Shown piece after piece: positions 36,781 to 48,039 of a stretch of DNA of 64,000 nt. The notes beneath the pieces are model-generated. The model had not been told where the DNA came from, searched no databases, and saw only the letters and a program-made list of their open reading frames with translations. This DNA is from Strongylocentrotus droebachiensis. Its lineage: Eukaryota; Echinodermata; Echinoidea; Camarodonta; Strongylocentrotidae. Made by a program: the position numbers and the translations under genes. Each line of letters opens with the position of its first letter. Positions within the stretch are counted from its first letter, which is position 1. The stretch is from the NCBI GenBank assembly GCA_035222895.1, contig JAVYIG010001828.1, forward strand, positions 124,001-188,000. The letters are read 5' to 3'.

Positions 36781-37010
36781 AAGAATAAGAGGAAGACGAA
36801 TGATAAGAAGACAAAGAAGGAGAAGAAGAGGAGGGAGGAGGAAGAAATGTAGACAATGCGTATGAAAACTTTTGTTTTTCTCCATTGGGATATAATAACG
36901 GAAGAGTACATCCAGATCACCTCGAAAAATAGGACTTGGACTTTTAATAGTCTTGTTCTTTTTAATTGATCTTCTCTCACTCTCTTTGCTCCCCTCCCCC
37001 CTCACTCTGC

Positions 37011-37012
<2 letters not shown>

Positions 37013-37053
<41 letters not shown>
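37013..37053 (+). repeat. CT microsatellite
   Basis: Perfect CT repeat within a longer pyrimidine tract (36966-37085). Confidence 0.93.
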
Positions 37054-37059
<6 letters not shown>

Positions 37060-37804
37060 GCCTCCACCTCTCTTCCCCTCTCACCATTTGTTGGTCTCAA
37101 TTTTTGTTCTGCCTTTTTGCTTCCTCTTGTCTTTCCTTAATGAGATATGTTTATATAGGGTAGACAGCTTTTTCATGCTCGAAACAAAGATGTTTGTACC
37201 TTACCAAAATAGCTTTTGAGGAGCCAAGTGTAGTAGAATCACACAACCTAGATTACATGTTAAAACACAGCAAGAGTTGAGAAAAATGCTTGATCATTAG
37301 ATTAATAAAAGACTGGCTCTTCCTTTGTCAGGGGACAAATTACACAAAGATGTTGATTACTATCCTTCAAGATGAACGTAATGTTTTAGCAAATTACGCA
37401 AAAACCTACGTCAGTTGTAGGCGTATAAATTGGAAAAGGAGACCTTCGGGATATATTTATTTAGATAATCTAATTCTTTTTCATTTCAAACCTTACTGTT
37501 GTTTTGTAGTTATTGTTTCTTGGTTTTGTTTTTGCCAAATAAAACAACAATAATAATAATAATGATACCGTAGTATATTTTGGTTCAATTTGGTAACTTC
37601 AAATTAAGTCTCTGGGTTTGGGTAATTATCTAAAAATCCACAATCAACATTTTTGGTTGCATAAAGTACAAATTTTCCTTGTCACTTGGTTTTATACAAC
37701 ATTCAAAAGAAAACATAAAAAAAACAAAATTTGTAGCTTTGACCAACACACTGTATGAAATTTATTACAATAGAAAACACAATGAGAATCCATGCATTCC
37801 TCAC

Positions 37805-37891
37805 CTTAGAAAAAGACGAGCTGATTGAAAAAATAGGAAACATTGCTCTGCAACATCAGCCCAACCCTGTCCATTTGTCGGCTCCGACTCC
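37805..37891 (-). CDS. Candidate internal exon, 87 bp (minus strand)
   Basis: On the minus strand an acceptor-like AATGTTCCACCACCAG precedes 37891, and the donor TTTTTCTAAG|GTGAGG follows 37805. One frame crosses the block: one base, 28 codons containing GQGWADVAEQCFLFFQSARL, then two bases. It lies about 215 bp downstream of the 38107-38160 candidate but the phases do not match, so the two are probably not directly joined as drawn. An internal acceptor at the GGACAG six codons in would give phase 0 but has no pyrimidine tract. Confidence 0.22.
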
Positions 37892-38106
37892 CTGGTGGTG
37901 GAACATTTAAGATCTTGTTTCAATTTATTGCGGTCATTAATAGCCCTGTCTGTCATTGCCCACCTACATGCATGACCATATGCGAAGGTGACAGAGCATG
38001 GACCTACTACAAACCCCATGGACAGAGGTAGCCGGCACAGATTCAATTAGCAGGGTGCTTCGCGGTGTCTTTGAAGTCCTGGAGGTTGTTGTGTCTAGGG
38101 TCTCAC

Positions 38107-38160
38107 CTTCCGTGGGCTGGCTTCTGATGTCGTCGCCCGCCGAAGAGCTGCTATGTCAAA
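38107..38160 (-). CDS. Candidate internal exon, 18 codons (minus strand)
   Basis: On the minus strand the acceptor GTGACTGGCACTTTTCAG precedes 38160, and the donor CCACGGAAG|GTGAGA follows 38107. The 54 bp between them is GC-rich against an AT-rich background, and only one frame is open: FDIAALRRATTSEASPRK, phase 0 at both ends. The other two frames hit stops in their first two codons. Good signals on both sides and a single open frame make this a fair exon candidate. The product is not recognised and no neighbouring minus-strand exon joins it in phase. Confidence 0.38.
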
Positions 38161-40457
38161 CTGAAAAGTGCCAGTCACAATCACTTTCAAGAAATGGTAT
38201 CTCAAGGATGATTTTGATAGTGTATAGTAATGGCTGGGAAAAAGAAGGTGAGGTGGATAGAAGGTTATGGTAATGTTGCACATGTCATGAGATGATTGAT
38301 GCTCTTAGTTTTGGTGAAATGAAACTCACTCTTTAAACAAAAAATGGTTTGAATGGTGTCTATCAAATGACAATGCATAGGTTCAAGATAATGGAAAGTT
38401 GTGGTAACAGTCATAGAAGTCAACATGTAGTTTTGTGTAATGTTTTATGTTTTAGGGTATTGAGATTTCTTAAAAGCAGGTGAAGGTCGATACTATTTAC
38501 AATGTTTGATTTCACAAAAGACTTAAATATTCCAATTTACCAACCCAGTTTTTAGATGAGAAACCCCTGTCTTCTTATTGATTAGACCATTTTGTTGGTT
38601 TACACACAAACACACACAAAATCAGACTCTTGAAGAAATCATTTTGGCTGTATTGAGATATGTGTATTTGTAGAAAAAATTTGTTGTACTAAATAGATGA
38701 CCTTAATGTGCAAGCTATTGAAAAAACAGTTATTATAGTAAAATAAACACACAGACAAGATTCTTTAAAAAATCTTATTTGGTGGGATTGGGTATGCAGC
38801 AAACACATATTGAACAAATACAAGAGTTTAGTTTTCTTCAAGACTGTTGTTTGCCAAGACACAGTGGCCACAATTTGAAATACATGAAAACAAACCGGAG
38901 GTGGCATGTTTGACAGCATATAGGTCAACCTTTGCGAGAAGAGGACCGTGAACTCCATAAAAAGGGAACATCTATCAGTCCGGCCTGGAGCATGCATTAA
39001 CTCTCTAAGTACATGTAAGTGGAAGGGGGTCGGCAGGAGCAAGTAGCTGAAAAAATTAGAGGAGAAATGTAGAGAGGAGAGATACATGTATATCAGAACA
39101 TTTTTTCTTATCATAAACTTTTTTAAAGAAACCTTATAGTTGCTGTACTTCTGTAATTGTTGATGTGAAATTATATTGCATGGAAAGGAAGCCAGAAAGG
39201 CATTATATTAATGTAAATGTAGATGAATGTAATCCTGTAATCCAGCCAACAATGGAAGTTACAAACTGATTCAGCCGAGCACGCAGGTTCGAAACTGAGT
39301 CACGTCTTTTTGATGGTGACGTTAAAGGTCAGTCCCAGACGTAAATAATAGCTGATACATTTCTGTAAAAACCCAATTACACAGATAAATGGCTTACCAA
39401 AGGACTTTATACGCGTAGCTGTACATGGTTGGGATCTGCACTCTGTACCTTATGCACAATTAGACAGCTACATCTTTCCAGACAAGATAACCTATATGAT
39501 AATTTTTTCCCTAACTTTTGTCATTGATAAATGCAGGTGTTTTACTTACCACTCCCTATTTTTTTGCTCGGGAGAGGAGGTGGGGGAAGCTGTAGTTTCA
39601 ATCGATTCCATCCTCCGACTATCTCCGTATCGATCCGCCCCAATATTGGAGTGACCATGGAGTTCCCTGTATCAGCTAACCAAGCTCGAAGCGCTATTTC
39701 TCGGAAAGGTTGAGGGGTTTTTGGAGGGGTTGCGAGGGAGGGGGTGAGATGGTGCGAGGGCTTTTGAGGGTGAAGAGTGTTTGATCATCGCACTGGCCTG
39801 GGGAAGGGTGAACAAACGTTGGCGTGGTAAGCTGTGTTTGCCCTCCCGTCGTCGGCTGTGTGCATGGCAGGTCATGGCATGGGGGTACGAGATGGATGCA
39901 TGAGAAGTGGATGCGAGGGTGACCCAACATTTCGCTCTGGCGACAATTCTCAGAGTTTTGTTTCAATATAGGTTTAGGGTTAGGTATACAGGTAGCTTTA
40001 GGTCCAGGATTGAAGGCAGGAACTTAGTTAGCACAGGAAGTTGGCTGTGGAGCAATTGTTGCAGGATTGTGTGCCATACAACCTATATGGAGATCCAACT
40101 CAGAGAGAATAACAACCCCAAAGCTAAATGTATAATATAAAACTCTTTGAAATTAAGGTGATGATTAGACAATGTGTTTTGTAGCTGTAGATATATAGAA
40201 AGGTCAACATTTTTAAAAGGCATATTTCTAGAATTTCACATCTGCTCGCCTTGCATGCATTTGCTTTTGCGCGAGAATCTGTAGAATACACCTTTAACTT
40301 CTCAGGTAACTTCTGATGGTGGGGTGGTTACATGTAATTGCCTTTTGTACATTTGTATGTCTGTAGGGAGGTGACATGTATATCTGCCTTTTATACATTT
40401 ATACATTTGTGCTGCCTTATTGATAAACATGGAGGGAGACTGATCGAATGAATTAAT

Positions 40458-40652
40458 GTGCAATATGCATTGCTTTCCATCGATCAAACGGCCCCGGACG
40501 GGAAGAGCGTCGTGAATGTTGAGGAGGTTTTTGAGATGATTCAAGCATTTTTGGATGCTTTGAACATGTTTGAAGGTGAGCTTCACGATGCGTTTACTCA
40601 AGTGCCCTCCATTTTTTTGGAGTATGCATGCTTGTCACTGAATGCTAATTGA
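40458..40652 (+). CDS. Orphan open frame with coding-like composition
   Basis: This 65-codon frame follows a TGA and has no ATG at its start. It contains the segment DGKSVVNVEEVFEMIQAFLD, which looks like an acidic helical protein, and a donor-like TTTGAAG|GTGAGC at 40575. No convincing acceptor lies upstream; the AG after GACGGGA at 40506 is the only one in range. The antisense frame is open too. It may be an exon fragment, a decayed element ORF or chance. Confidence 0.18.
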   Translation: MQYALLSIDQTAPDGKSVVNVEEVFEMIQAFLDALNMFEGELHDAFTQVPSIFLEYACLSLNAN

Positions 40653-41133
40653 GAATGGTGCAGAATGATAACATTCCCTTTCTCACAAGTTAACATTCAT
40701 GAAAATCCATTTATACTATGGTCCACAAGCCCTCCACAAGGAGTGTTAATGTTAAAGAGGAAGTCACCCAAACCCCCCTTTAACATCATTTTAAAACCTC
40801 TTTAAGAGTTACATCGCATGGAACACAGCAGGGCATTTTGATGTTTAAAAGGTGGCTATGGAAACATTACGATTTGAAGATTAAAGTTGCGTAACAATGT
40901 TGCCAAACCTTTGAAACCTGCCATAACAAAAGCCCTAAACATCACTACACTTATGCATTTAAATACATTGGGAATTAAGTGCAACTTGTTAGGTAAAGAT
41001 TACTGCACACTACTAGTTCAAAAGTCATGGTTTCTTGAGGACTGCATGTTATCAGCAGGGCAGGAAATCGACAGGGGCCCCCAAAATATGGAATTTAATC
41101 AGGGATTCCATAACGTTAATCTAGACCCCCTCT

Positions 41134-41169
41134 CCCCCCCCCCCCCCCACCCCCCACCCCCCACCCCCC
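41134..41169 (-). repeat. C-rich tract, strong G-quadruplex candidate on the minus strand
   Basis: Runs of 15, 6, 6 and 6 C are separated by single A. The complementary strand has four or more G-runs with one-base loops, the most stable class of quadruplex sequence. Confidence 0.9.
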
Positions 41170-41727
41170 GACACTGTGTACTGTAAGTTAAAACTACATG
41201 ATGGTAGAAAAGAAATGATAACAACAAAACAGCAATGCTTCAAAGTGCAGTACTCCACAGTGAAGATGCACCAGTTGAAGACCTTTTATCACATGACCTT
41301 GACGGTAGGAGCTCTAGGAATGTTTATTAGAATGTGTTCAAGTGGTCTAAACATCTCAGAATGCTCCGTCTGGAGGACATTTCAAGGGGAGTTACATGAT
41401 GTTTATCACTTGGGTCACACTTTGCCTACACTTCTGCCTGGTAAGTGTGCATGCATGATGGTGAATTCTATGAAAATAAGAGTGCACTCCATGTTGTTCA
41501 GTATTTTCATACCCAGGCACCGAGTCAACATTCAAGACTTTGATTTTCTCTGAATGATTTTTGAAATATGAACGAAATGAGGACTTGACCCTCTTTTTTG
41601 CACCCCTAGCACAAGTGTAATGCAGTGATGGAGGTAAGGTGTCTAAGTTCATATCTTATATAGATTCCTTCTAAAGAATGAGAATGAAATAACTCAAAAG
41701 TTAAATGAAGTATTATGCATTCCCTCC

Positions 41728-42110
41728 TCCCTCTCTCATTTATTCTTCTTTCCTCTCTCTCTCTCCTACTCCCTCCTACTTCCTCTCTCTCTCTCTCCTT
41801 CTCCCCCTTCCTCTCACACACTCTCTCTCTCTATCTCTCCTCCCTGTCTCTTTTTCTTTCTTTCCTTCCTTCTCTCTCTTTCCTTCCTTCTCTCTCTTTC
41901 CTTCCTTCTCTCTCTTTCCTTCCTTCTCTCTCTTTCCTTCCTTCTCTCTTTGCCCCCCTCTCAATCTCGCTATCTCTTTCACACAAGTAGTATCTCTTTC
42001 TCTCCTCTTTACTGTCTTCTCTTTATCTCCCCTTAACTGTCTTCTCTTTTTGCTTCCAAACTCTTCCATTCCTATTTTCTTTCTTCTCACCTTTGTCCAT
42101 CGTCATCTCC
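41728..42110 (+). repeat. CT tract with an 18-bp tandem unit
   Basis: Within the pyrimidine tract, TTTCCTTCCTTCTCTCTC recurs about five times (41863-41950). As 18 is a multiple of three, it yields a hexapeptide repeat in open frames that have no other coding sign. Confidence 0.9.
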
Positions 42111-42284
42111 CCTCCCCAGAGATGAGAGGTGTAAAGACAAGGTCATGAAGGTATCCCCTTACTGGGTTAGCTCTTCTGTAATTGGTTTGGAAGAAAATTG
42201 GAAGCAAATGAGAGAAGGATATTGGATGGCTTAGTATAGCATACTACTTCCTTGGTGCCGGATCTTTGGTGGTGGTGGTGATGG

Positions 42285-42560
42285 TGGGGGGAGGGGGAGA
42301 GGGGAGAGAAGAAAAGAAAAGAAAGAAGGAGGAGAGAGTGGAGGAAAGGATGGTTAAAGGAAAATATATTGGAAATTCAATCTTGATTTAGGTGTTGGTG
42401 AAATAGTATGTTGAGAGACAGAGAGTGAGAGAGGGGGAAGGGACAGGAGAAAGAGACGGAAGGAGGAAGAGATGGAAAATGGAAGGGAGGGAGAGAGAGG
42501 GGAGGGAAAAAGAATGAAGGAAGGAGAGAGAGAGAGAGAGGGAGGGAAAGAGGGGGGAGA
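42285..42560 (+). repeat. GA-rich tract
   Basis: Purine tract with GGGA and GAAAG units, in the opposite strand polarity to the CT tract 200 bp upstream. Confidence 0.88.
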
Positions 42561-43453
42561 GAAACAGGGAGGGAGAGATGGATAGAGACACAATTAAAGA
42601 AAGAGAGTAATAAGAGAAAAGTCAAATTAGTTGATGATGTAGAGCAAGGAGAAAGGGATAGCAGAGAGAGACGTAAATAGAATGGGATGAGAGAACTTTT
42701 CCTATTCCAACGGTATCAAAATTCATATCAGATTGCAGCAAGGAAGAAAAACAATCCCGAAATAAGGCGACGTCCTTCCTTCTGATCGGAGCTACAAATA
42801 AACTTCCCGCAGATGGACCAGATGAAAATAAATAATTGGATTGTAGCTAGAGGGGATCGCTTCATTCAATTTATTTAAAGTGGGATTAAGGAAACATTCT
42901 TCCAATACTGAAGAGATGAAAGCAACATGTTTTCATGTTTCAGCTCACCTACCCCGGCCATGTCAATTAGATGTTGCCTGGTGTAGCATGCAATGACGTT
43001 CAGGAAACCGTCTTCCAAATACGTGAGCACTGTCGAAGTGAAAATCTTTGCAATCCAATGTAACTCGAGTGTGAATTGATCGACGATTGTCTTTTGTATG
43101 TTTTCTTCACTTGTCAATTAATTTTTATTTTTCATATTGCAGCAACATAATGCGTGTTAATTACCAAAAATGAAAGTGTCTCCAATCGGTTACATATTAA
43201 CTTGTAGAAAGACATGTTTAAAAAATCAGTTGCAAAAAGTGGGAGGAAGCAAGATTGAATGAGTAATGACTTGCAGAAAACGTTCATTAGTTTTTTTTTC
43301 ATTTACCAAAAATTTATCATTTTTCCTGAAATTGTCATGAAAAGTTTAACATCAAAGATACCCAAACCAAATGTTAAACAACACCTTAACATGTATTGGT
43401 TCTATCATGCCTTGAGCTCTCTGTAACTCTAACTTGTACCATCTGTATACTTT

Positions 43454-43865
43454 AGGTCTGTCATCATCAGCCCGAGTTGGCCAAATAGCCCGCTATTTTG
43501 TGATCTGGGAAATTAGCCCGAAGTTAACAAATTGTGTCTTCATCAGCTCAAAACTTGAGCTTGAGAAATTTGCTCAGTGTTCCCACATGTGTAGTGCGAG
43601 ATATTGACCCTTCGAGCTAATACACATTAACACGCATGCCGGGATCGAGAAATCTTCCCGAGTCTTCGGGCTGGTGAAGTCGGACCACAAAAAGCGGGCT
43701 ATTTTGCAAAACTAGCACAAGATATCTTGGGAAGAATTTTTGATCAAATAGCCCGCTATAAACATCTTCACCTGCCAAAATAGACTGCTATTTTGTGATC
43801 TGGCTAATTTCCCGGTTCAGAAATAGCGGGCTATTTGGCCAACTCGGGCTGATGACGACGGGCCT
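43454..43865. mobile_element. Long-TIR MITE, family C copy 3 (412 bp)
   Basis: The terminal inverted repeats are about 45 bp (left AGGTCTGTCATCATCAGCCC, continuing through GAGTTGGCCAAATAGCCCGC) and are the best preserved of the three copies. The interior has further inverted copies of the AAATAGCGGGCTA motif, so the whole element could fold into one branched hairpin. Confidence 0.78.
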
Positions 43866-44788
43866 TTTCTATTGTACCATACCTAGGGCTGTGCTAGAAA
43901 GTTGATTATTAAACCCAAATTGATGAGAGAGTAATTATTCATTCTGACTGCGTTCAAATGAGGCACTTGGTCATATTGGACATGCATGTGCTGTTCACTT
44001 TTTAAAGTCTTGTTAAGAAAGTTTAACAATGTTTCCAGTTGTACAAATCTGAGATGCAAGGCCCTACGTGTTATAAGTGTCTGTGATATGATGTAATATT
44101 GAAGCCCTAAACAAACTGCGCTTCAAAATGATCATGAAGTGCTTCAAAAAAGTAAAAATATTTGAGTGACCGGTTTTAATATACTCATTTTCCCCAATAG
44201 ACTAGTGTTATAAAAACCGTTGGGAAAACGGTTTTTGAAATTTCGATTTCCAATCATAAATATCTTGATAATCAGATAGGCGATCGGCTTGTAAAAGTGA
44301 TAGGATTCCTGACTGGCGTGACCTAAAGGTTTATAATTATGATTGCAGCATGAGCTAAATCCAGGATTTTGTTTAGAATCTGAGGCAAATATACCCAATC
44401 CCTTTAAGTCTTGAACTGTGTTAATAACATGCAAGGTACACTAGGAAGCCATAACGTTGTCCTAACAGCTACAATTAAAGACAAGAAAGAAAGAAAGAAA
44501 GAAAGAATGAAAACACACAATTTGTTGGTAATCTTCACCAGCTGTTGGGGCAAAATGCAAATCGTCTCCAACTCCAGACTGTCTTGCAAATGTTTAAATC
44601 ATCAACAATGCTCATCATGATCAACACAGGTATAAGCGTAGGAGTCAGGCAAGCTGTGTTTCTTATCATACCGCTAATCATCCTAGGGTTCTTTCCGAAC
44701 ATCAGATCCACTCTCTTCTCGTCGAGTAGAAAGCAAGGGATCAATATGGACTGCATACTCATAACATGTACCCTCTCTCTCTCACTAG

Positions 44789-44920
44789 AATCTTTTAGCC
44801 GACCTCCTTCGTCCCTTGCGCGAGGGTAGCGAACATGAAAGATTCATGTATTCTACTACCCTAGGCAGATATTTCTTTTATTTGCCCCCTTCCTGCCATT
44901 CTTCTGAAATATTTTATTAA
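44789..44920 (+). CDS. Candidate 3'-terminal exon, 43 codons plus stop
   Basis: The acceptor-like tract ACCCTCTCTCTCTCACTAG ends at 44788. The following phase 0 frame is open for 43 codons to TAA at 44918-44920 and begins NLLADLLRPLREGSEHERF, with a CpG-bearing stretch (CCCTTGCGCGAGGG) unlike the flanks. The other two frames close early. The upstream 250 bp contains overlapping open frames on both strands (44535-44762 minus, 44545-44829 plus) that I cannot assign. No family is recognised. Confidence 0.27.
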   Translation, partial: NLLADLLRPLREGSEHERFMYSTTLGRYFFYLPPSCHSSEIFY

Positions 44921-45855
44921 TTTAAAGGTGCTTTATAACATTTTTTAATGGAACTAAAAGTGGTTAATTAGCTGGAAGAGGTGGGGGCATCGTTCCTCTC
45001 CCCAATTAAAAGATTACGAAAATGGAGATGCAATAAACATTCTTGATCACATTTTCAGGTGCTTATTGTTTGTAAATCTTAAGTAGGGACATGATACTAT
45101 AACAAGTCCCTGCCTAAGAAGTATGCCAAATTGGTTTTAAGATAGTGGAGAGGGGTGATCGAGGGAGTAGTTGTCCCTATACTCTCCCCTCCCAAATTTT
45201 AGTACTTACAACTATATGTTATTCAGAAGTAATATATCTACCCTTATAGAAACTTAAGCTAGCTGCAAGCTTGCGGCAAACTTAATAAGCTTGCATTACA
45301 AATTTATGCTTGCAAAACTTGCTCGCAATTTTAAAAGAAACTTACTGCAAGCTTGCAGGCAAAGAGAGAGAGAGAGAGAGAAAGATTAAGCCTGATATTT
45401 TTTTATATAGGATACCAGTTTTTCATGGAAAGCCAAAAACAAATGGGGCAAAACCAATTTCGGTTATTGCTAGTCCCCTTTAAGATTTGCTTATCCTAGC
45501 CAGTCACCTAGCCAGGTAGCTACCCATCAATCATGTCACTGCTGCCTGTGTATACCTGCCCTAGGTGATCGAACATGAGACACTAACTGAGATAAACTGC
45601 CGAGCGCTAATGGTGATTACGGGCACGTCTTCCTTGTAATCAAACAGTTGCAGATAATTTCTCTGCATCATTTCATCTTTCTGTCCCACTGCCTTTCTTC
45701 TCCATTTATTATTTTCCCTTTGTTTACTTTTCCCTTCACCCACTCTCTGTCTATTTCTCTCTCTATCATTCTTCCTTTTCTCCCTCATTTTTCTTTTTCT
45801 CTTTCATTAGCTCACTCCATCTTCTGCAATCCCCATCTTTATCCCATCTCACCCT

Positions 45856-45856
45856 G

Positions 45857-45894
<38 letters not shown>

Positions 45895-45961
45895 CCTCCC
45901 TTCCTCCCTCCCTCCCTCCCTCCCTCCCTCCCTCTCTCTCTCTTACACACACACACACACA
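45856..45961 (+). repeat. CT, CCCT and CA compound microsatellite
   Basis: CT (45856-45894) passes into CCCT tetramers (45895-45934) and then into CA repeats (45945-45961). Confidence 0.93.
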
Positions 45962-46523
45962 TTACAGAAAAACACATTTTCAGACAATAACAATCTACTT
46001 TTAAACGCATTAAAAAAAATAGGCAAATGGGAAATTAATATTTTACAATTAACAGAATTTGTGAACCTCAAGGTAACAAAAAAAGGTGGCATTATTGTTG
46101 ATGATAAAGCATGCTGATTCCCACTTCAATATTGGGGAATATGAAATCAAGTACACTTTCTTAAATGTCATGAGAATTATTTACACCTCTCACACGATAT
46201 GGCTTGCAATCTGAAAATTAGAATTTTAAAATGACATTTTGGGCTGTCACCTGAGCTTATCTGCTCCAAACTAGAGAGCCATGTTCACGCCCGTTAATAG
46301 TCGTAGGGTCAAGGGCTCAGGTAGCCACTTAGTGTTCACACATCATTTTAATTTAATCCCCATTTTTTCCATAGTAGACAAGTGTATTGACAAATGGAAT
46401 ATGGAGTTTAAATTATGAACGTTGATCATGGAATGCTTGGTTCTAATTAGCTACTCCATATACTCTATACCAGAAAACCTCGTTCACACCAAATGAGGTG
46501 GGTTAAGAGTCAACTTTACGTTT

Positions 46524-46593
46524 GTTTGGAGCCAGAAAGGCATTAATTTGTAGAGTTTAACACAGAGTTTAAAACGCCCTCCATGGCTCTGAA
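46524..46593. mobile_element. Small foldback repeat, family E copy 3
   Basis: It begins GTTTGGAGCCAGAAAGGC and ends GCCCTCCATGGCTCTGAAC, matching the two arms of copy 1 in inverted orientation. Confidence 0.48.
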
Positions 46594-48039
46594 CAATTTG
46601 ATGATTTGAAAAGGCACTTTTTTGTTTTTATTTCATCTCGTCTAATAGCATACAAGCCGTGGCGATCACAGGTTAGATAAAGAGGATACCATTTATCAGT
46701 TGGGTGTTTTATATTACAGTGGCATATCTTTTCTAAGCCTTGTTCACACACCGACATTCATGGGTCAGAATAACAGCTTGTAAGAGTTCACACACGCGCA
46801 TAAAATGAATATAAAGGCTTGTTTGGATATGGCGCGATATAAACCTCTGCAATAAATAAAGCCGCAGTTTTTTTCTCAATCAAATGGGTGGCAATGAATG
46901 GCGCAAAACAATGGTACTATGCATATTCGCTATCAGCTCTGAGTTATAAAATTCAGAAATGGGAAGTGTATTACACTTGTTACCACTTCATACATGATTG
47001 TGCGATCTGACTTGTTGGCTGCTTCTGTAAAGTATGAAAGGCCTTAAGCGCTACTTTCAAGACTGAAGACATTTTTATTCATTTTGGATGTACATAATCA
47101 TATATATCTGACAAAAAAGGCCTGTCCTGGCCATTTCCTCCTCAATTGGAGTTCATCCAACTTTTTCTTCACGACACCCATGTGCTATCTGTCATCTTTC
47201 CATTAAGTGAGAAAGCTGTCAAAAAACATAGTTCAGTGCTGTCCAGTATGAGTTGTATTGATACAAAATGGTGTCATAAATATGAGCGGCTGTCTCGATC
47301 CTCATCCAGCTAGCAATCTGGGCATATGGAGAGAGAGAGAGCAGGGTCTATTCACACCCGAGATGTTAAAACGTTAAAAATGCAAATTATGCACTGGCAC
47401 AAGTACAAAGTAGAGTTGTGTCATTTATATGACCAGTGTTAACGCAGTGCAGTCTTTGCAAACTTATATTTAAATGCTTTGTGATAATGTGTATTAATGA
47501 CCTGTTAAAAGCTAGAAGGTCATTTAATATCCATATGAATTTCTACAGGTTCAATAGAATTGATACAACCCCCCTTTAGCTCTAATTAGCAGACAATATC
47601 TTGCAGTCCTCTTTGCACGAGAGATGTAATGCACATTAAGATTGTATTTGAAGAGAATTCAGTTGAATAATATTTTTAATTCCGAGAAAAAATGAGGGGT
47701 AATAAAATTTATTGCAAGCTTATCCTTTGATATACTTTGATATAAACAAAGTGCATCTAGATGTTTTACCGGTACTTGAAATAGTCATTGCTTGATGGCT
47801 AAAACGGTAAAGTATAGATATGATGCGGGAATAATGTTTATAAAGTTGGATGTATACAAAAAGATTTTGTGTGAATGGGCCGGTTGCTGGCTTGTCACTG
47901 CTAGGGTGTCAGAAAAACCAGTTATGTTGTTTCCCAAGCCTTTTAGCACAATTTATCATTCTTGATTTAACACTTTCTTGTCTGGTGTGAAGAAGAAAGA
48001 AAGACGTATCAGAGGCAGTAGGGAAGATTGGGAAAGCAG

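Larger units (their letters stand above)
31735..37804. other. No supported gene
   Basis: Long AT-rich interval with microsatellites and the 112-bp duplication. A GC-richer patch at 33.05-33.45 kb contains homeodomain-type TAATTA and CCGG words but no clear exon. Confidence 0.5.
38161..43453. other. Mostly noncoding
   Basis: It holds the orphan frame at 40458, the C-rich tract and the CT/GA tracts. A 125-codon frame at 41176-41553 carries a donor-like CTG|GTAAGT at 41441 but no convincing acceptor. Confidence 0.45.

Noticed and set aside
36546..37005. Frames of 95-144 codons on the minus strand
   Set aside because: They are built over the GAT/GAA repeat, giving poly-Ser, poly-His and poly-Ile in three frames.
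41176..41553. 125-codon frame with a CTG|GTAAGT donor
   Set aside because: No credible acceptor or domain, and the region before it is poly-C.
44535..44829. Opposed 75- and 94-codon frames
   Set aside because: Both strands are open over the same bases with no clear splice boundaries; only the acceptor-bounded part from 44789 was kept.
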